Assembly (NCBI GenBank): GCA_021846985.1
Contig: JAJZVX010000027.1
Span: 1-47,339, forward strand
DNA: 47,339 bases
Reading direction: 5' to 3'
Origin: Acidobacteriota bacterium
GTDB taxonomy: Bacteria > Acidobacteriota > Terriglobia > Terriglobales > Acidobacteriaceae
Position numbers and translations under genes: made by a program. This document shows positions 8,158 to 16,972 of the stretch, one piece after another. How positions within the stretch are numbered: position 1 is the stretch's first letter; each line of letters starts with the position of its first letter. The notes beneath the pieces were generated by a model. It searched no databases and had not been told where the DNA came from. It worked only from the letters and a program-made list of their open reading frames with translations.

Positions 8158-8975
8158 AACTCGGCATTATCAATAGCGCCTTTGAACAGGTCGGCATGGA
8201 TACGGTCACGGGGTTGAAGCACATCGCGCGCATTGGATTCGACTGCGTGGACATCTTCACCGAGGCAATGACCATCACGCCCGAGGAAAGGAGACTCATC
8301 GCGGTCACCTGTGAAAAGGAGCACCTTCCCATCGTGTCCTTACCGGTGGTGGCCACCGGGCTTATCGACTTCAATGAGCCGGTGCGCGCGTTTCACGTTA
8401 CACGCTGCAAGCGCTATCTGGATCTGGCCGCCGAGTTCGACGCAAGAAACCTGCTGCTGGTGCTGGGCGAGTATCTATGGCAGCGGGAGGTGATTCCAGC
8501 CGAAGCGCAGTGGGGCTGGGCCATCGAGAGCTGCCGCATGCTGGGCGACTATGCGGGCGAGAAGAACCTGGACATCGCTCTCGAACTCGAGCCTTTCCGG
8601 CTGAGCCTGTTGAACAGTGTGGACCGCATGGCACAGTTTGTCGATGAATGCGCCCATCCACATGTGCGCGCCAACATCGACGTGAGCCATTGCGTGCTCT
8701 CCGACAGCGGACCAGAGTCGCTGGCGAAACTGAAGAACAAGGCTATCCACGTGCACATCAGCGACTGCGACGGCAAGGTCCACGGCGACCTTCCGCCCGG
8801 CAAAGGCATTGTGAAGTTTGGCCCCTATCTGCAGGCGATCAAGGAACTGCAATTCGACGGAGCAATCTCCATCGAGCTCGAGTACGCGCCCGATCCGGCG
8901 CGCATTGTGGAGTGGGTGGAAGAGGCTTACCGCGAAACCGCCCGGCTGATGCAACTGGCCGGCATGCGCAACTGA
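8154..8975 (+). CDS. Sugar phosphate isomerase/epimerase-like TIM barrel (MocC/IolE-like), cytoplasmic
   Basis: A 273-residue xylose-isomerase-like (AP endonuclease 2 family) TIM barrel. Probable metal ligands are Glu146 in LELEP, Asp176 and His179 in NIDVSH, His201 in HVHISD and Glu241 in SIELE. It has no export signal. The start overlaps the dehydrogenase stop by four bases, typical of translational coupling. Members of this family isomerise, epimerise or dehydrate keto-inositols and keto-sugars, and a homologue (MocC) sits with MocA in the rhizobial rhizopine cluster. Together with the two genes upstream it gives an oxygenase, dehydrogenase and isomerase/dehydratase set. The exact reaction cannot be told from sequence. 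Confidence 0.87.
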   Translation: MKLGIINSAFEQVGMDTVTGLKHIARIGFDCVDIFTEAMTITPEERRLIAVTCEKEHLPIVSLPVVATGLIDFNEPVRAFHVTRCKRYLDLAAEFDARNLLLVLGEYLWQREVIPAEAQWGWAIESCRMLGDYAGEKNLDIALELEPFRLSLLNSVDRMAQFVDECAHPHVRANIDVSHCVLSDSGPESLAKLKNKAIHVHISDCDGKVHGDLPPGKGIVKFGPYLQAIKELQFDGAISIELEYAPDPARIVEWVEEAYRETARLMQLAGMRN

Positions 8976-9003
8976 AGCCGCAAGCCGGCCAATTGATGCG
9001 CGC

Positions 9004-9933
9004 CTACCAGCCGAAGATGGTCGTCACATAATCACGGCTCAGGGTCCAATCCTGGGCCAGCGTGTAACGCGGAACAAAGTCACGCTCGTAAGCCAGCTCG
9101 ATAGCCGCCCTGCCCCGGAAGTTGACCTGACGCAGCGCCGCGGCAATGGCGGGAAAATCGGTGACGCCTTGGCCGACAAACTCCGTCCATTTCCCGTCCT
9201 GGTATTGGTCGCGAATGTGCATGTAGACCATCTGGTGGCCGTAGGTCTGGATGAACCACACCGGATCGACGCCGGCGCGAACCAGCCAGTTCAGGTCGGG
9301 CCCCAGCTTGATGTCGGGAATCCTGGCCAGGGTGCCCTTCAGGTCGTGCAGATTGTCGCGGACTTCATAGGTGTGGTTGTGCAGGTTGGCCTGCACGCCA
9401 TTGTCGGCGCAGAGCGCGAGGATGCCCTTCAAAACCCGGGCCTGCGCGTCGAACTCGGCCTCTGTCTTGGGGTGGCGCGCATCGCCCACGGAGATGCCCA
9501 GCGTCTTGCCGTGCAACTGGCCCAGGCGCTTGATGACCACCGCCGCATCGGCCATGATCGCATCGTGCTGCGCCGCGTCCCACATTGCTCCCTGGTAGGA
9601 TGCGCCGCTCACGGGAATCTCGTATTGGTCGACAAGCCGCTTCAGGCGGTCAACCGCGTCGTCGTGGCGCAGCACCACGTCCATGATCTCAACGCCATCG
9701 AACCTGGCCTGATGCAGATCGCTGAAGGCCTGTGCCAGGGCGGGCGTGGGATCGTAGTTCGGCGGAAACTTGCTGGCGTAAACCCAGATATGCGCGCTGA
9801 GCTTGGGTTTGAACGGCGCCGCTGGCTCCGCCAGCGCGGCGGTCGTGCGGCCGGCGGGCAGAAACCCTCCAGCCAGGCAAAGGGCGGATGTCTTCAGAAA
9901 TCTTCTGCGTGAGCGGGCAGCGGCTATATTCAT
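9004..9933 (-). CDS. Tat-exported sugar isomerase/epimerase-like TIM barrel
   Basis: A 309-residue protein of the xylose-isomerase-like TIM barrel family. It opens with a twin-arginine signal: SRRRFLKT followed by a hydrophobic stretch and an alanine-rich cleavage region. The mature part shows the fold's strands (FDGVEIMD, ANLHNHTYE, LGPDLNWLV, MVYMHIRDQ, AAIELAYER) with candidate metal ligands in HNH, PDLNW, HIRD and IELAY. Start: GAGGA five bases before the ATG at 9933. It converges on the cytoplasmic barrel gene (28 bases apart) and is transcribed away from the adenosine deaminase gene. Tat export implies folding with its metal before transport and action on periplasmic sugars or glycosides. 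The substrate is unknown. Confidence 0.88.
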   Translation of the reverse strand: MNIAAARSRRRFLKTSALCLAGGFLPAGRTTAALAEPAAPFKPKLSAHIWVYASKFPPNYDPTPALAQAFSDLHQARFDGVEIMDVVLRHDDAVDRLKRLVDQYEIPVSGASYQGAMWDAAQHDAIMADAAVVIKRLGQLHGKTLGISVGDARHPKTEAEFDAQARVLKGILALCADNGVQANLHNHTYEVRDNLHDLKGTLARIPDIKLGPDLNWLVRAGVDPVWFIQTYGHQMVYMHIRDQYQDGKWTEFVGQGVTDFPAIAAALRQVNFRGRAAIELAYERDFVPRYTLAQDWTLSRDYVTTIFGW

Positions 9934-10120
9934 GGAGTCCTCGCTTCTTCAATGCACATTCAGTGAACGGCGGGCATGGCGCCTGCGAACCGGAGAATAA
10001 CCACAGACACCCTGGCACACCGCGTGCGCACGAGAGCCTCCAGTTTACCGAAGAAACCCGCCCAGCTGCCCCGCATTTTGCTCCGGCGGCACAAAGGGCT
10101 GCACTACACTGATAGGCACG

Positions 10121-11671
10121 ATGCGCCGCGTAACCTGTGTTGCCGCCTGCCTTGTCTTTGCCGTCACAACCCTCTACGCCCAGGCTACCGCGCCTCAAAT
10201 CCGTGCAGCGCGCGCTTACCAGTCGGCGGTGAAAAACGGACGCCCGGCACTGCGCGTGTTTCTTCAGAATTTTCCCAAAGGGGCCGACCTGCATGTGCAT
10301 CTGTCCGGCGCGGTGTATGCGGAAAGCTTCATCCGCGAGGCGGGTGATGACGGGCTGTGCGTGGACCCGGCGGCACTGCGTTTCGTCAAGCCTCCATGCG
10401 AAGCGCCGCTGGTGGCGGCGGCACAGGTCCCCGCGAACCAGCATCTCTATGACCGGCTGATCGACGCCTTCTCCATGCGCGACTTTGTACCCAGAGCCGG
10501 CGTCAGCGGACACGATCAGTTTTTCGCCACCTTCGCGCGGTTTGGCGGCATCAACAAGGGCCACGAGGGCGAGTGGGCCGATGAAGTCGCCGCGCGGGCG
10601 GCTGCACAAAATCAGCCATATCTTGAGTTGATGGAGACGCCGCCCTTCAGCCATGCGGCGCGCATCGCACGGCAGATCAGGTGGAAGCCAGACACGACGC
10701 CTACTGCACGGGAGTTCGCGCACGCACGACAGGCGCTGCTGGACTTGGGACTGCGCGACGAGGTGGCCGTGGACCGCGCGCAAGTAAAGGCGATCGAGGC
10801 GCGGCGGCGCGCGCTGGAGCGCTGCGGAACGCCGCGGGCCGCGCCAGCCTGCCAGGTGGAAGTGCGCTATCTCTACCAGGTGCTGCGGGGCAACCCGCCG
10901 GAGCAGGTATTTGCGCAGACGCTGCTGGGATTCGAAACCGTCGAGGCGAGCATGGAGGCGGGCGACGAAAGCTTTGTAGGCATCAACTTTGTGATGCCCG
11001 AGGATGGCTATCTCTCCATGCGCGACTACACGCTGCACATGAAGATGCTGGACTACCTGCATTCGGTGTATCCACGCGTGCACATCAGCCTGCACGCGGG
11101 TGAGCTGACGGAGGGCACGGTGCCCCCGGAGGGATTGCGCTTTCACATCCGGCAGGCGGTGGAACTGGGCCATGCGGAGCGGATCGGGCACGGCGTGGAC
11201 CTGATGTATGAAGACGACGCGCGCGGCCTGCTCAAGGAGATGGCCGCAAAGCACGTAATGGTGGAGATCAATCTGAGTTCGAACGAGGAGATTCTGGACG
11301 TGAAGGGAGCGGATCATCCGTTTCCGCTCTACCGCGCGGCGCGCGTGCCGGTGGCGCTTTCGACGGACGACGAGGGCGTAAGCCGGATCGACCTGACCCA
11401 TGAATATGTACGCGCGGCGCTGGACTATCACCTGAGCTACGAGAACCTCAAGGATCTGGCGCGAACAGGCATGGAACACAGCTTTCTGCCGGGGACGAGC
11501 CTGTGGGCCCAGGACGACGTATTCAGCTCGTCCGCCGCGGCATGCAAGGGGCAGGCGTTGGGCGGAGAGAAGCCGGACGCGGCGTGCAGAACCTTCCTGG
11601 CCGGCAGCCAGAAGGCAGCGGCGCAGTGGGAACTGGAGAGGCGCTTCCGCGTCTTCGAGGCGAAATTCTGA
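10121..11671 (+). CDS. Exported adenosine deaminase-family protein, enlarged (ADGF-like size)
   Basis: A 516-residue member of the adenosine/AMP deaminase family, which hydrolyses adenosine to inosine and ammonia at a zinc site. Visible active-site elements are His58-x-His60 (DLHVHLSG), His325 with Glu328 (LHAGE), IGHGVD and Asp416-Asp417 (STDDEG). The N-terminus is a Sec signal (hydrophobic to LYAQ), unlike the cytoplasmic bacterial enzyme of about 340 residues. Length and insertions between about residues 75 and 290 resemble secreted ADGF/ADA2-type enzymes. It is flanked by two Tat-exported sugar-enzyme homologues pointing away or converging, so it is probably its own transcript. A role in salvaging extracellular nucleosides is likely; other purine substrates cannot be excluded. 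Confidence 0.88.
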   Translation: MRRVTCVAACLVFAVTTLYAQATAPQIRAARAYQSAVKNGRPALRVFLQNFPKGADLHVHLSGAVYAESFIREAGDDGLCVDPAALRFVKPPCEAPLVAAAQVPANQHLYDRLIDAFSMRDFVPRAGVSGHDQFFATFARFGGINKGHEGEWADEVAARAAAQNQPYLELMETPPFSHAARIARQIRWKPDTTPTAREFAHARQALLDLGLRDEVAVDRAQVKAIEARRRALERCGTPRAAPACQVEVRYLYQVLRGNPPEQVFAQTLLGFETVEASMEAGDESFVGINFVMPEDGYLSMRDYTLHMKMLDYLHSVYPRVHISLHAGELTEGTVPPEGLRFHIRQAVELGHAERIGHGVDLMYEDDARGLLKEMAAKHVMVEINLSSNEEILDVKGADHPFPLYRAARVPVALSTDDEGVSRIDLTHEYVRAALDYHLSYENLKDLARTGMEHSFLPGTSLWAQDDVFSSSAAACKGQALGGEKPDAACRTFLAGSQKAAAQWELERRFRVFEAKF

Positions 11672-11711
11672 AATGGCCGCAAGAAACGGCAGTCCTCAGG
11701 CGACAGCCGGC

Positions 11712-13136
11712 TCAGGCCAGATGCCACGGTGCGCGATAGGGGCGCGTCAGCAGCGCGGAGGCCCCGGGGTCGTCGAGAATCTGTTCTTTCGCCACATCCC
11801 AGTGGAGCTTGCGGCCAACCATCATGGAGATGAGGCCAAGATGGCCGGGAATCGTGGAATGGTGGCCGGTCTCCACCGGGGCGATGGTAGGCTGGCCGGA
11901 GCGGATTGAATCGAGAAAATTGCGGCGGTGTTCCTTTGACTCGTAGAGCTTGATCTTGCGCAGATCTTCGGGCAGCGGGTTGTCGTTGACCCACTCGGAG
12001 TTGGAGCAGTCGAAAGCGCCGCGGTCCACCCACACCCATCCGTCGGTGCCGATCCACTTGGTTCCCATGGCGATGGCCGGATGACCGCCGGCAATGGTGA
12101 TGCCCACATCCGCGGGATAGCCTGTGACTCCCTTTTTGTAGCTGCACTCGATGATGTATTTGGTAGAGGTGTTCCAGACGGCGTTGACGGGCGGAAAGTC
12201 GCCGTGGCCCTCGACTTCAGAGGGCCCCGTGCGGTCGAAGCCGAGGCCCCAGTGAGCGATGTCGCCGTGGTGGCCAATCCAGTCCATGAGTTGGCCGCCG
12301 CCGGTGTTGTAGTTCCAACGCCAGTTCTGGTAGACGCGCTGTTCGATGTATGGCTCCATGCGCGAGGGGCCGATCCACATCTCATAGTCAAGCTCGGAGG
12401 GCGGATCGCTGACGGCGAGATTCCAGGCGGGAGTGCCGGGAAGGATTTCGGCGGGACTGGAAATTTTATCGGGCAGCACGGCAAGCTTCTTCATCAGCGC
12501 GGGTACGGTGTGAGGAAAGTCGTAGTGACCGGCGGGAAGCCCCACCTCGACGCGGTATACAGTGCCAATAAGGCCGTTGCGTACAATCTCCGCCGCCTTG
12601 TGAAAGTTGGGGACGGAGCGCTGCCAGGAGCCGGTCTGCCAGATGACATGGTTCTTCTGAACGGCGCGAACAATCGCCTGCTGTTCGGCGACGGTCTTGG
12701 CCAGGGGCTTTTCGCCGTAGACGTGCTTCTTGCGGTTGGCCGCGGCGGTGGCAGCCAGGGCGTGCCAGTGGTCGGGAATGGCGATCATGATGGCGTCGAT
12801 GTCGTCACGCTCGATCATCTCGCGGTAATCGTGATAGGCCTTGCAGTCCTTGTTGCCATAAGCGGCATTGACGGTATCGACGGCCGCTTGCAGATGCCCG
12901 GTGTGGATGTCGCAAGCGGCAACCACCTGGCAGTCCGGCTCTGCGAGAAATGCCTTGGTATCGGCCGGCCCCATCATGCCCCAGCCGATAATGCCGATCG
13001 TGATGCGGTCGGAGGGCGCGGGACGCGCCTGTCCCCAGGCGGCGCGAGACAGCAGCGCGGCGGCGGATGCGGTCTGGAGAAAACGCCGGCGGGTAACAGA
13101 ATCGGACGCGTCTGCGGACGGGCGCGGGTTGGTCAT
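11712..13136 (-). CDS. Tat-exported Gfo/Idh/MocA family oxidoreductase
   Basis: A 474-residue Gfo/Idh/MocA protein with a twin-arginine signal (VTRRRFLQTAS, then an alanine-rich hydrophobic stretch). The Rossmann motif is GIIGWGMMG, and the EKP motif is intact in YGEKPLAK. Large insertions in the C-terminal domain (including tryptophan-rich NWRWNYNTGG and a GHHGDIAHWG stretch) are typical of the exported glucose-fructose-oxidoreductase-like group, which holds a tightly bound cofactor. Start: the ATG at 13136 has AGGAGG just upstream; an open frame continues to 13754 but lacks family similarity. With the Tat-exported TIM barrel at 9004-9933 it gives a second dehydrogenase/isomerase pair, this one outside the cytoplasm. 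The two genes are not adjacent; the deaminase gene lies between them. Confidence 0.9.
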   Translation of the reverse strand: MTNPRPSADASDSVTRRRFLQTASAAALLSRAAWGQARPAPSDRITIGIIGWGMMGPADTKAFLAEPDCQVVAACDIHTGHLQAAVDTVNAAYGNKDCKAYHDYREMIERDDIDAIMIAIPDHWHALAATAAANRKKHVYGEKPLAKTVAEQQAIVRAVQKNHVIWQTGSWQRSVPNFHKAAEIVRNGLIGTVYRVEVGLPAGHYDFPHTVPALMKKLAVLPDKISSPAEILPGTPAWNLAVSDPPSELDYEMWIGPSRMEPYIEQRVYQNWRWNYNTGGGQLMDWIGHHGDIAHWGLGFDRTGPSEVEGHGDFPPVNAVWNTSTKYIIECSYKKGVTGYPADVGITIAGGHPAIAMGTKWIGTDGWVWVDRGAFDCSNSEWVNDNPLPEDLRKIKLYESKEHRRNFLDSIRSGQPTIAPVETGHHSTIPGHLGLISMMVGRKLHWDVAKEQILDDPGASALLTRPYRAPWHLA

Positions 13137-13265
13137 GGAGCCTCCTCTTTTTGTGCGTCGGCCACCGCGCACAGCCCAACGCAACAGATGCATCAAAAAA
13201 CGACGGGGTGCGCGGCAGGCGAAGTGTAACACGCCGTGGAGCCGATTGGGCTTTAAACTCAGCGC

Positions 13266-13709
13266 ATGGACAACGAGCGGGTGCGCGCCATCTGCCTGGG
13301 GCTGCCATACGTAACCGAGACGCTGAACTGGGGACACCACCTGGTGTACTTCGTGGGCGACAAGGCGATCGGCGGCAAGATGTTCGCGATGACCGACCTG
13401 GACGGCGCCGGGACGGGCGTGCTGTGGTTTCACTGCGGAGCGGAGCGCTTCCACGAATTGCTGGAGAACGAGAACATGGTGGCCTCGCCTTACCTGGCGC
13501 GGGCGTATTGGGTCACGCTGCTGCGGTGGAACGCGCTGCGGGCCGGGGAGACCGAAGAGGAACTGAGGCGAGCGTACGCCCTGGTATATGCCAAGCTGCC
13601 GGCGCGCACCAAGAAAGTGCTGGCCCGGCCCGCCCGGGAACGGGCAAAAGCGATTCGGGAGAGGAAAAAAGCCGCCACGCTGCAAACCCGCAACAAGAAA
13701 TCGCCTTGA
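13266..13709 (+). CDS. MmcQ/YjbR family protein
   Basis: A 147-residue protein of the MmcQ/YjbR (CyaY-like fold) family. Recognisable parts are the opening VRAICLGLPYVTETLNWG, the GGKMFAM strand, FHELLENENMVASPYLARA, and a C-terminal basic tail beginning near LARPARERAK. Family members are small cytoplasmic proteins proposed to bind DNA through a double-wing fold; no reaction is established. It is divergent from the Tat-exported oxidoreductase, with a 129-base shared upstream region. The strand composition changes from G-rich to C-rich immediately after its stop codon. Confidence 0.83.
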   Translation: MDNERVRAICLGLPYVTETLNWGHHLVYFVGDKAIGGKMFAMTDLDGAGTGVLWFHCGAERFHELLENENMVASPYLARAYWVTLLRWNALRAGETEEELRRAYALVYAKLPARTKKVLARPARERAKAIRERKKAATLQTRNKKSP

Positions 13710-13834
13710 AGACAGTTCTCGCCTCAGGTCCGGATTCCATTTCTCCACTGCCACCCGCCCGAAGCTATCTTCTTCTGCTGCGGCCGGACAAACGCCCTCC
13801 GTTTCCCGCGCGCATGCGCCGTTCTCCGGCGCCT

Positions 13835-16753
13835 CTACGGATGCTTTTCAATGGCGACCGGCAACGTGCCGGCATTCCCCGTCACCGCCAGCCCCACCAG
13901 CCGCGTCGCCACCCCCGGCAACGCCGCCGGCGCAAACGTCACCGTACCATCCAGCGCCGAAACCGCCACGCCCGCCTGCGTGGCCAGCAACGCCCCCGGC
14001 ACGCAGACCGTATGCGGCGCGCAGGGCGGCGTCCACGCATACAGCGACTGATAAAACATCACCGTTCCGCCCGCCATCGGATTACCGTTCATGTCCAGAA
14101 CGCGCATCGTAATCTGGCCCGCCGTGTCCACTGTCGAGAGGCTCTGCGTTGTCCCCGCTACCGCCTCCAGCCAGGCATACTCCGGCCGCGCTCCCAGCGC
14201 CGTGAACGTCACGCACTGAGCGGTTCCGTTCAGGCATGCCGTCGAACTGCCCACCTGTCCTTCGGCCAGCGGCCCCACCGTCAGCGTCTTGGCCGCAATG
14301 CCGCTTCCATTGCTGGTCGCGGTCGTCTGTCCCTGCGCCACAATTCCGCTTCCCGCCGCCTGCCACGTCACCGGCTGGCCGCTCGCCGGCGTTCCGCCGT
14401 TCATCGCCAGCGCCTGCACCGTCCACGTCACCGTCGTCCCCGCCGCCACGGAGAGACGCGGCGTCAGCGCCGTCAGCGTGGGCGGCGTCCCCCCCACAAA
14501 CTCCGTCTGCACCGTGGACCCGTTCCGCAGCGAGGCCGTCACGGTGGACCACGTCGTTCCCGTGGCCGTCACGCTCATCGTCGCCCTTCCGTCGCCTGTG
14601 GCCGTCACCGTGCAGGTCGTCTGTCCGCAGCCCAGCGCCGCCGTTCCACCCGCCACGCTATAGGTCACCGTCACCCCGCCGGCCGGCGTCATGTCCGGCC
14701 CCAGCGCCGTCACCGTGAAAGCCTCAGGCACGCCCACCGGCACCGTGTTGGCCGGCGCTGTCACCAGCGTCAATGCGTCGCCCGTGCCTGCATCGTAGCT
14801 CACCCCGCCCGTAATGACCGCCGCCGCATAAAATGCCGGCGCGTCGTCCACCTCCACGTCCACCGATCCGGTCACCCCGGCTGCCGCCGCCGGCGCAATC
14901 GCCGTGATCTCGTTGGGCGAAATCGACGTCACGATCGCCGCCTGGCCGCCCACCTGCACCGTGTCCGTCATCCGGAACCCCATCCCGCGAATGACAATCG
15001 GCCCGCCAGAGGATGCCAGCCGCTCCGGATACACCGTATCCGCGTAGAGCACCCAGCCGTTATAGACGTAATCCGGCCGCCCGTCTCCGCGCTGGTCCGC
15101 AATCCCGATCCGTACCTGGTCGTCTTCTGCAGCGCTCACCCGCAGCCAGGTCTCGCCCGTGGCCAGGCCGTTCAGAGCCGGCGCCGCGCCCACCGCCGCC
15201 GCGCCCGCCGCATCGAACGCGTCCCACACCCCAATGGCCGGCATCGCCTTCACTTCGCTCGCCGCGCCCGTCTCGTCCAGCGCCTGCGTCACGACCGTAA
15301 ACGTCCGTCCTTTCCGCACCGGAAACGTAAACCAGTCCGCCTGCCCGATCTGGCTCAGCCGTCCGTACCACATCCCGCTGGCCGGCATCATGCGCGGCAG
15401 ATTCTCCGTGCCGATCATGTCCTGGTAGCCGCCCACCGCCGAGTCTGCCGCGTTCACCGTCAGCGTCTGCTGCGACCCCGCCCCCATCCCCGGCACCTGC
15501 ACGGCGGCCAGCGTCCCGGAAGGCGCCGGCGCCCCATCCAGATAAGGCCCCACCGCATCCGTCAGCATGTAATGCGGGTTCACGGCCTCGAACGTCACCT
15601 CATAGTTCGCCGTCGTCATTCCCGGCGGCAGCGGCATTCCGCTCAGATCGAAGAACCCCCGCATCGCCGCATCCTCCGAGCCCCACATCGTCAGCGGATT
15701 ACCCCGCGCGTCGTCCCAACCCGTCACCGGGTTGCCGTGGTTCCCGTTGAAGCAGGTCCCGGAAACAAAGGTCACCGTGTACTGATAGAGCGGATTGCCG
15801 TTCGCGTCCAGCGGCCGCGCCACCACGTTCACCCCCTGCATCCCCACGCCGCTCCGGAATGTAATCGTCCCCTGGATCGAAACCGTGTTCGCCGCCGTAA
15901 TCTCCTTGCCCGGAAAGCTCGCCAGATTCGCCGCCGTAATGGGATAGATCCGGTTGAGCGCCGCCATGTCGTCATACCGCAGCACGCCCGGATTGGGGAT
16001 GCAATCGCCGCCCGTGGGCCCGCACACCCCGCTGTCCGGTTGCATCACAGGCCAGCCCAGCGTTCCCCCCGCTTCGCCGTTCTGCAGCGCCCCCGGATTC
16101 ACCTGCGCGTAGTCCAGCCCCAGCACCCGCCCGAAGGCCCGCTCCAGTTCATAACTCATCATCGCCAGCAGGTTGGCGTTCGTGGCGCACCGTCCGTTCA
16201 ACACCAGAATGGCGTGCGCCACCGTCGCATCCGGGTTCACGTTGTCCATCCACACCGTCACCCCGTTGTTCTGGCAGGCGTCCGGGGCGCTTGTCCCCTG
16301 CCCGAAGATGGTGTCCAGCACCGCGCCGTCCGCATCGAAGATCACTCCCACCGGATAGCCCGCCGCGCCCGGCGTCACGTCGGCCGGCGCCGTGATGCTT
16401 CCGTTCGCGGCCGCGATATTCCCTCCATTGACGTCTTCGTTCAGCGGCCCCATGTCCGTCAGCGTCACGCCCGCCGTCGGAACCGCGCTCCACAGCGCCG
16501 CCGCCGCATCGACCATCGCAGTCGCCTGCTGGTTGCTCACCTGGCTGCTCAGCGGTCCCTGGTCCACCCAGTACTGCACCTGCCCACCAGCCCAGTGAAC
16601 CGGCTGCCCCACCACTCCAGGATTGAAATAGCTCGTTCCGGCTACGTACTTCGGCCCCCCGCCAAACGCCGCCCCCCAAGCCAGCAGAAGCCCCGCCACG
16701 GCCGCCAGCCGCGCCCCCTTGCCCCGCCAGCCTGTCTGCTCAAAACCACGCAC
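13835..16753 (-). CDS. Large secreted protein: degenerate matrixin-like metalloprotease domain plus IPT/Ig-like repeats
   Basis: About 972 residues from a GTG at 16753, which has GGAG ten bases upstream and gives a proper signal peptide ending AWGAAFGG. An ATG at 16873 in the same frame gives a less natural N-terminus. The first 300 residues look like a matrixin-type metalloprotease (ALWSAVPTA, a GGDCIPNPGVLRYDD loop and DMAALNRIYP), but the zinc motif is lost: where HExxHxxGxxH is expected the protein reads RAFGRVLGLDY. The middle has an IPT/TIG domain (about 14830-15020). The C-terminal third consists of Ig-like modules with threonine/valine-rich strands. I infer a surface or extracellular binding protein rather than a protease. 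No anchor or sorting signal was recognised at the C-terminus. Confidence 0.8.
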   Translation of the reverse strand: MRGFEQTGWRGKGARLAAVAGLLLAWGAAFGGGPKYVAGTSYFNPGVVGQPVHWAGGQVQYWVDQGPLSSQVSNQQATAMVDAAAALWSAVPTAGVTLTDMGPLNEDVNGGNIAAANGSITAPADVTPGAAGYPVGVIFDADGAVLDTIFGQGTSAPDACQNNGVTVWMDNVNPDATVAHAILVLNGRCATNANLLAMMSYELERAFGRVLGLDYAQVNPGALQNGEAGGTLGWPVMQPDSGVCGPTGGDCIPNPGVLRYDDMAALNRIYPITAANLASFPGKEITAANTVSIQGTITFRSGVGMQGVNVVARPLDANGNPLYQYTVTFVSGTCFNGNHGNPVTGWDDARGNPLTMWGSEDAAMRGFFDLSGMPLPPGMTTANYEVTFEAVNPHYMLTDAVGPYLDGAPAPSGTLAAVQVPGMGAGSQQTLTVNAADSAVGGYQDMIGTENLPRMMPASGMWYGRLSQIGQADWFTFPVRKGRTFTVVTQALDETGAASEVKAMPAIGVWDAFDAAGAAAVGAAPALNGLATGETWLRVSAAEDDQVRIGIADQRGDGRPDYVYNGWVLYADTVYPERLASSGGPIVIRGMGFRMTDTVQVGGQAAIVTSISPNEITAIAPAAAAGVTGSVDVEVDDAPAFYAAAVITGGVSYDAGTGDALTLVTAPANTVPVGVPEAFTVTALGPDMTPAGGVTVTYSVAGGTAALGCGQTTCTVTATGDGRATMSVTATGTTWSTVTASLRNGSTVQTEFVGGTPPTLTALTPRLSVAAGTTVTWTVQALAMNGGTPASGQPVTWQAAGSGIVAQGQTTATSNGSGIAAKTLTVGPLAEGQVGSSTACLNGTAQCVTFTALGARPEYAWLEAVAGTTQSLSTVDTAGQITMRVLDMNGNPMAGGTVMFYQSLYAWTPPCAPHTVCVPGALLATQAGVAVSALDGTVTFAPAALPGVATRLVGLAVTGNAGTLPVAIEKHP

Positions 16754-16972
16754 CGCAAGCGCTCTCCAACGGGAGCTGCAACCGTCCTTGCGCCATCCCG
16801 CGCCGCAGCCGGGCGGTCCATCCCCCACACTCTGGCACCGTGCATGCGCGGGACCGTCAGACCGCTCTTCCACCTCTCAAAAAATGAAAAAAAACTCATC
16901 CCATCCGCCGTTCCTTCCTCGATTTCATGAGAAACGTCTCATAGTCCCACCCGCAGACCCGCCGCTCTACCC

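Noticed and set aside
4715..8975. Calling the cluster a true rhizopine catabolism locus
   Set aside because: The homology is to family level only. The transport gene mocB and the regulator mocR are absent, and the organism is unlikely to be a legume symbiont, so substrate identity is left open.
9689..11479. 596-codon minus-strand frame spanning the adenosine deaminase gene
   Set aside because: It crosses a divergent promoter region and two genuine genes; composition is Arg/His/Gln-rich without motifs.
13151..16930. 1259-codon open frame on the + strand opposite the Ig-domain protein
   Set aside because: Its product is dominated by Arg, His and Pro with no domain, typical of a frame shadowing a GC-rich gene; the minus-strand protein has a signal peptide and recognisable modules.
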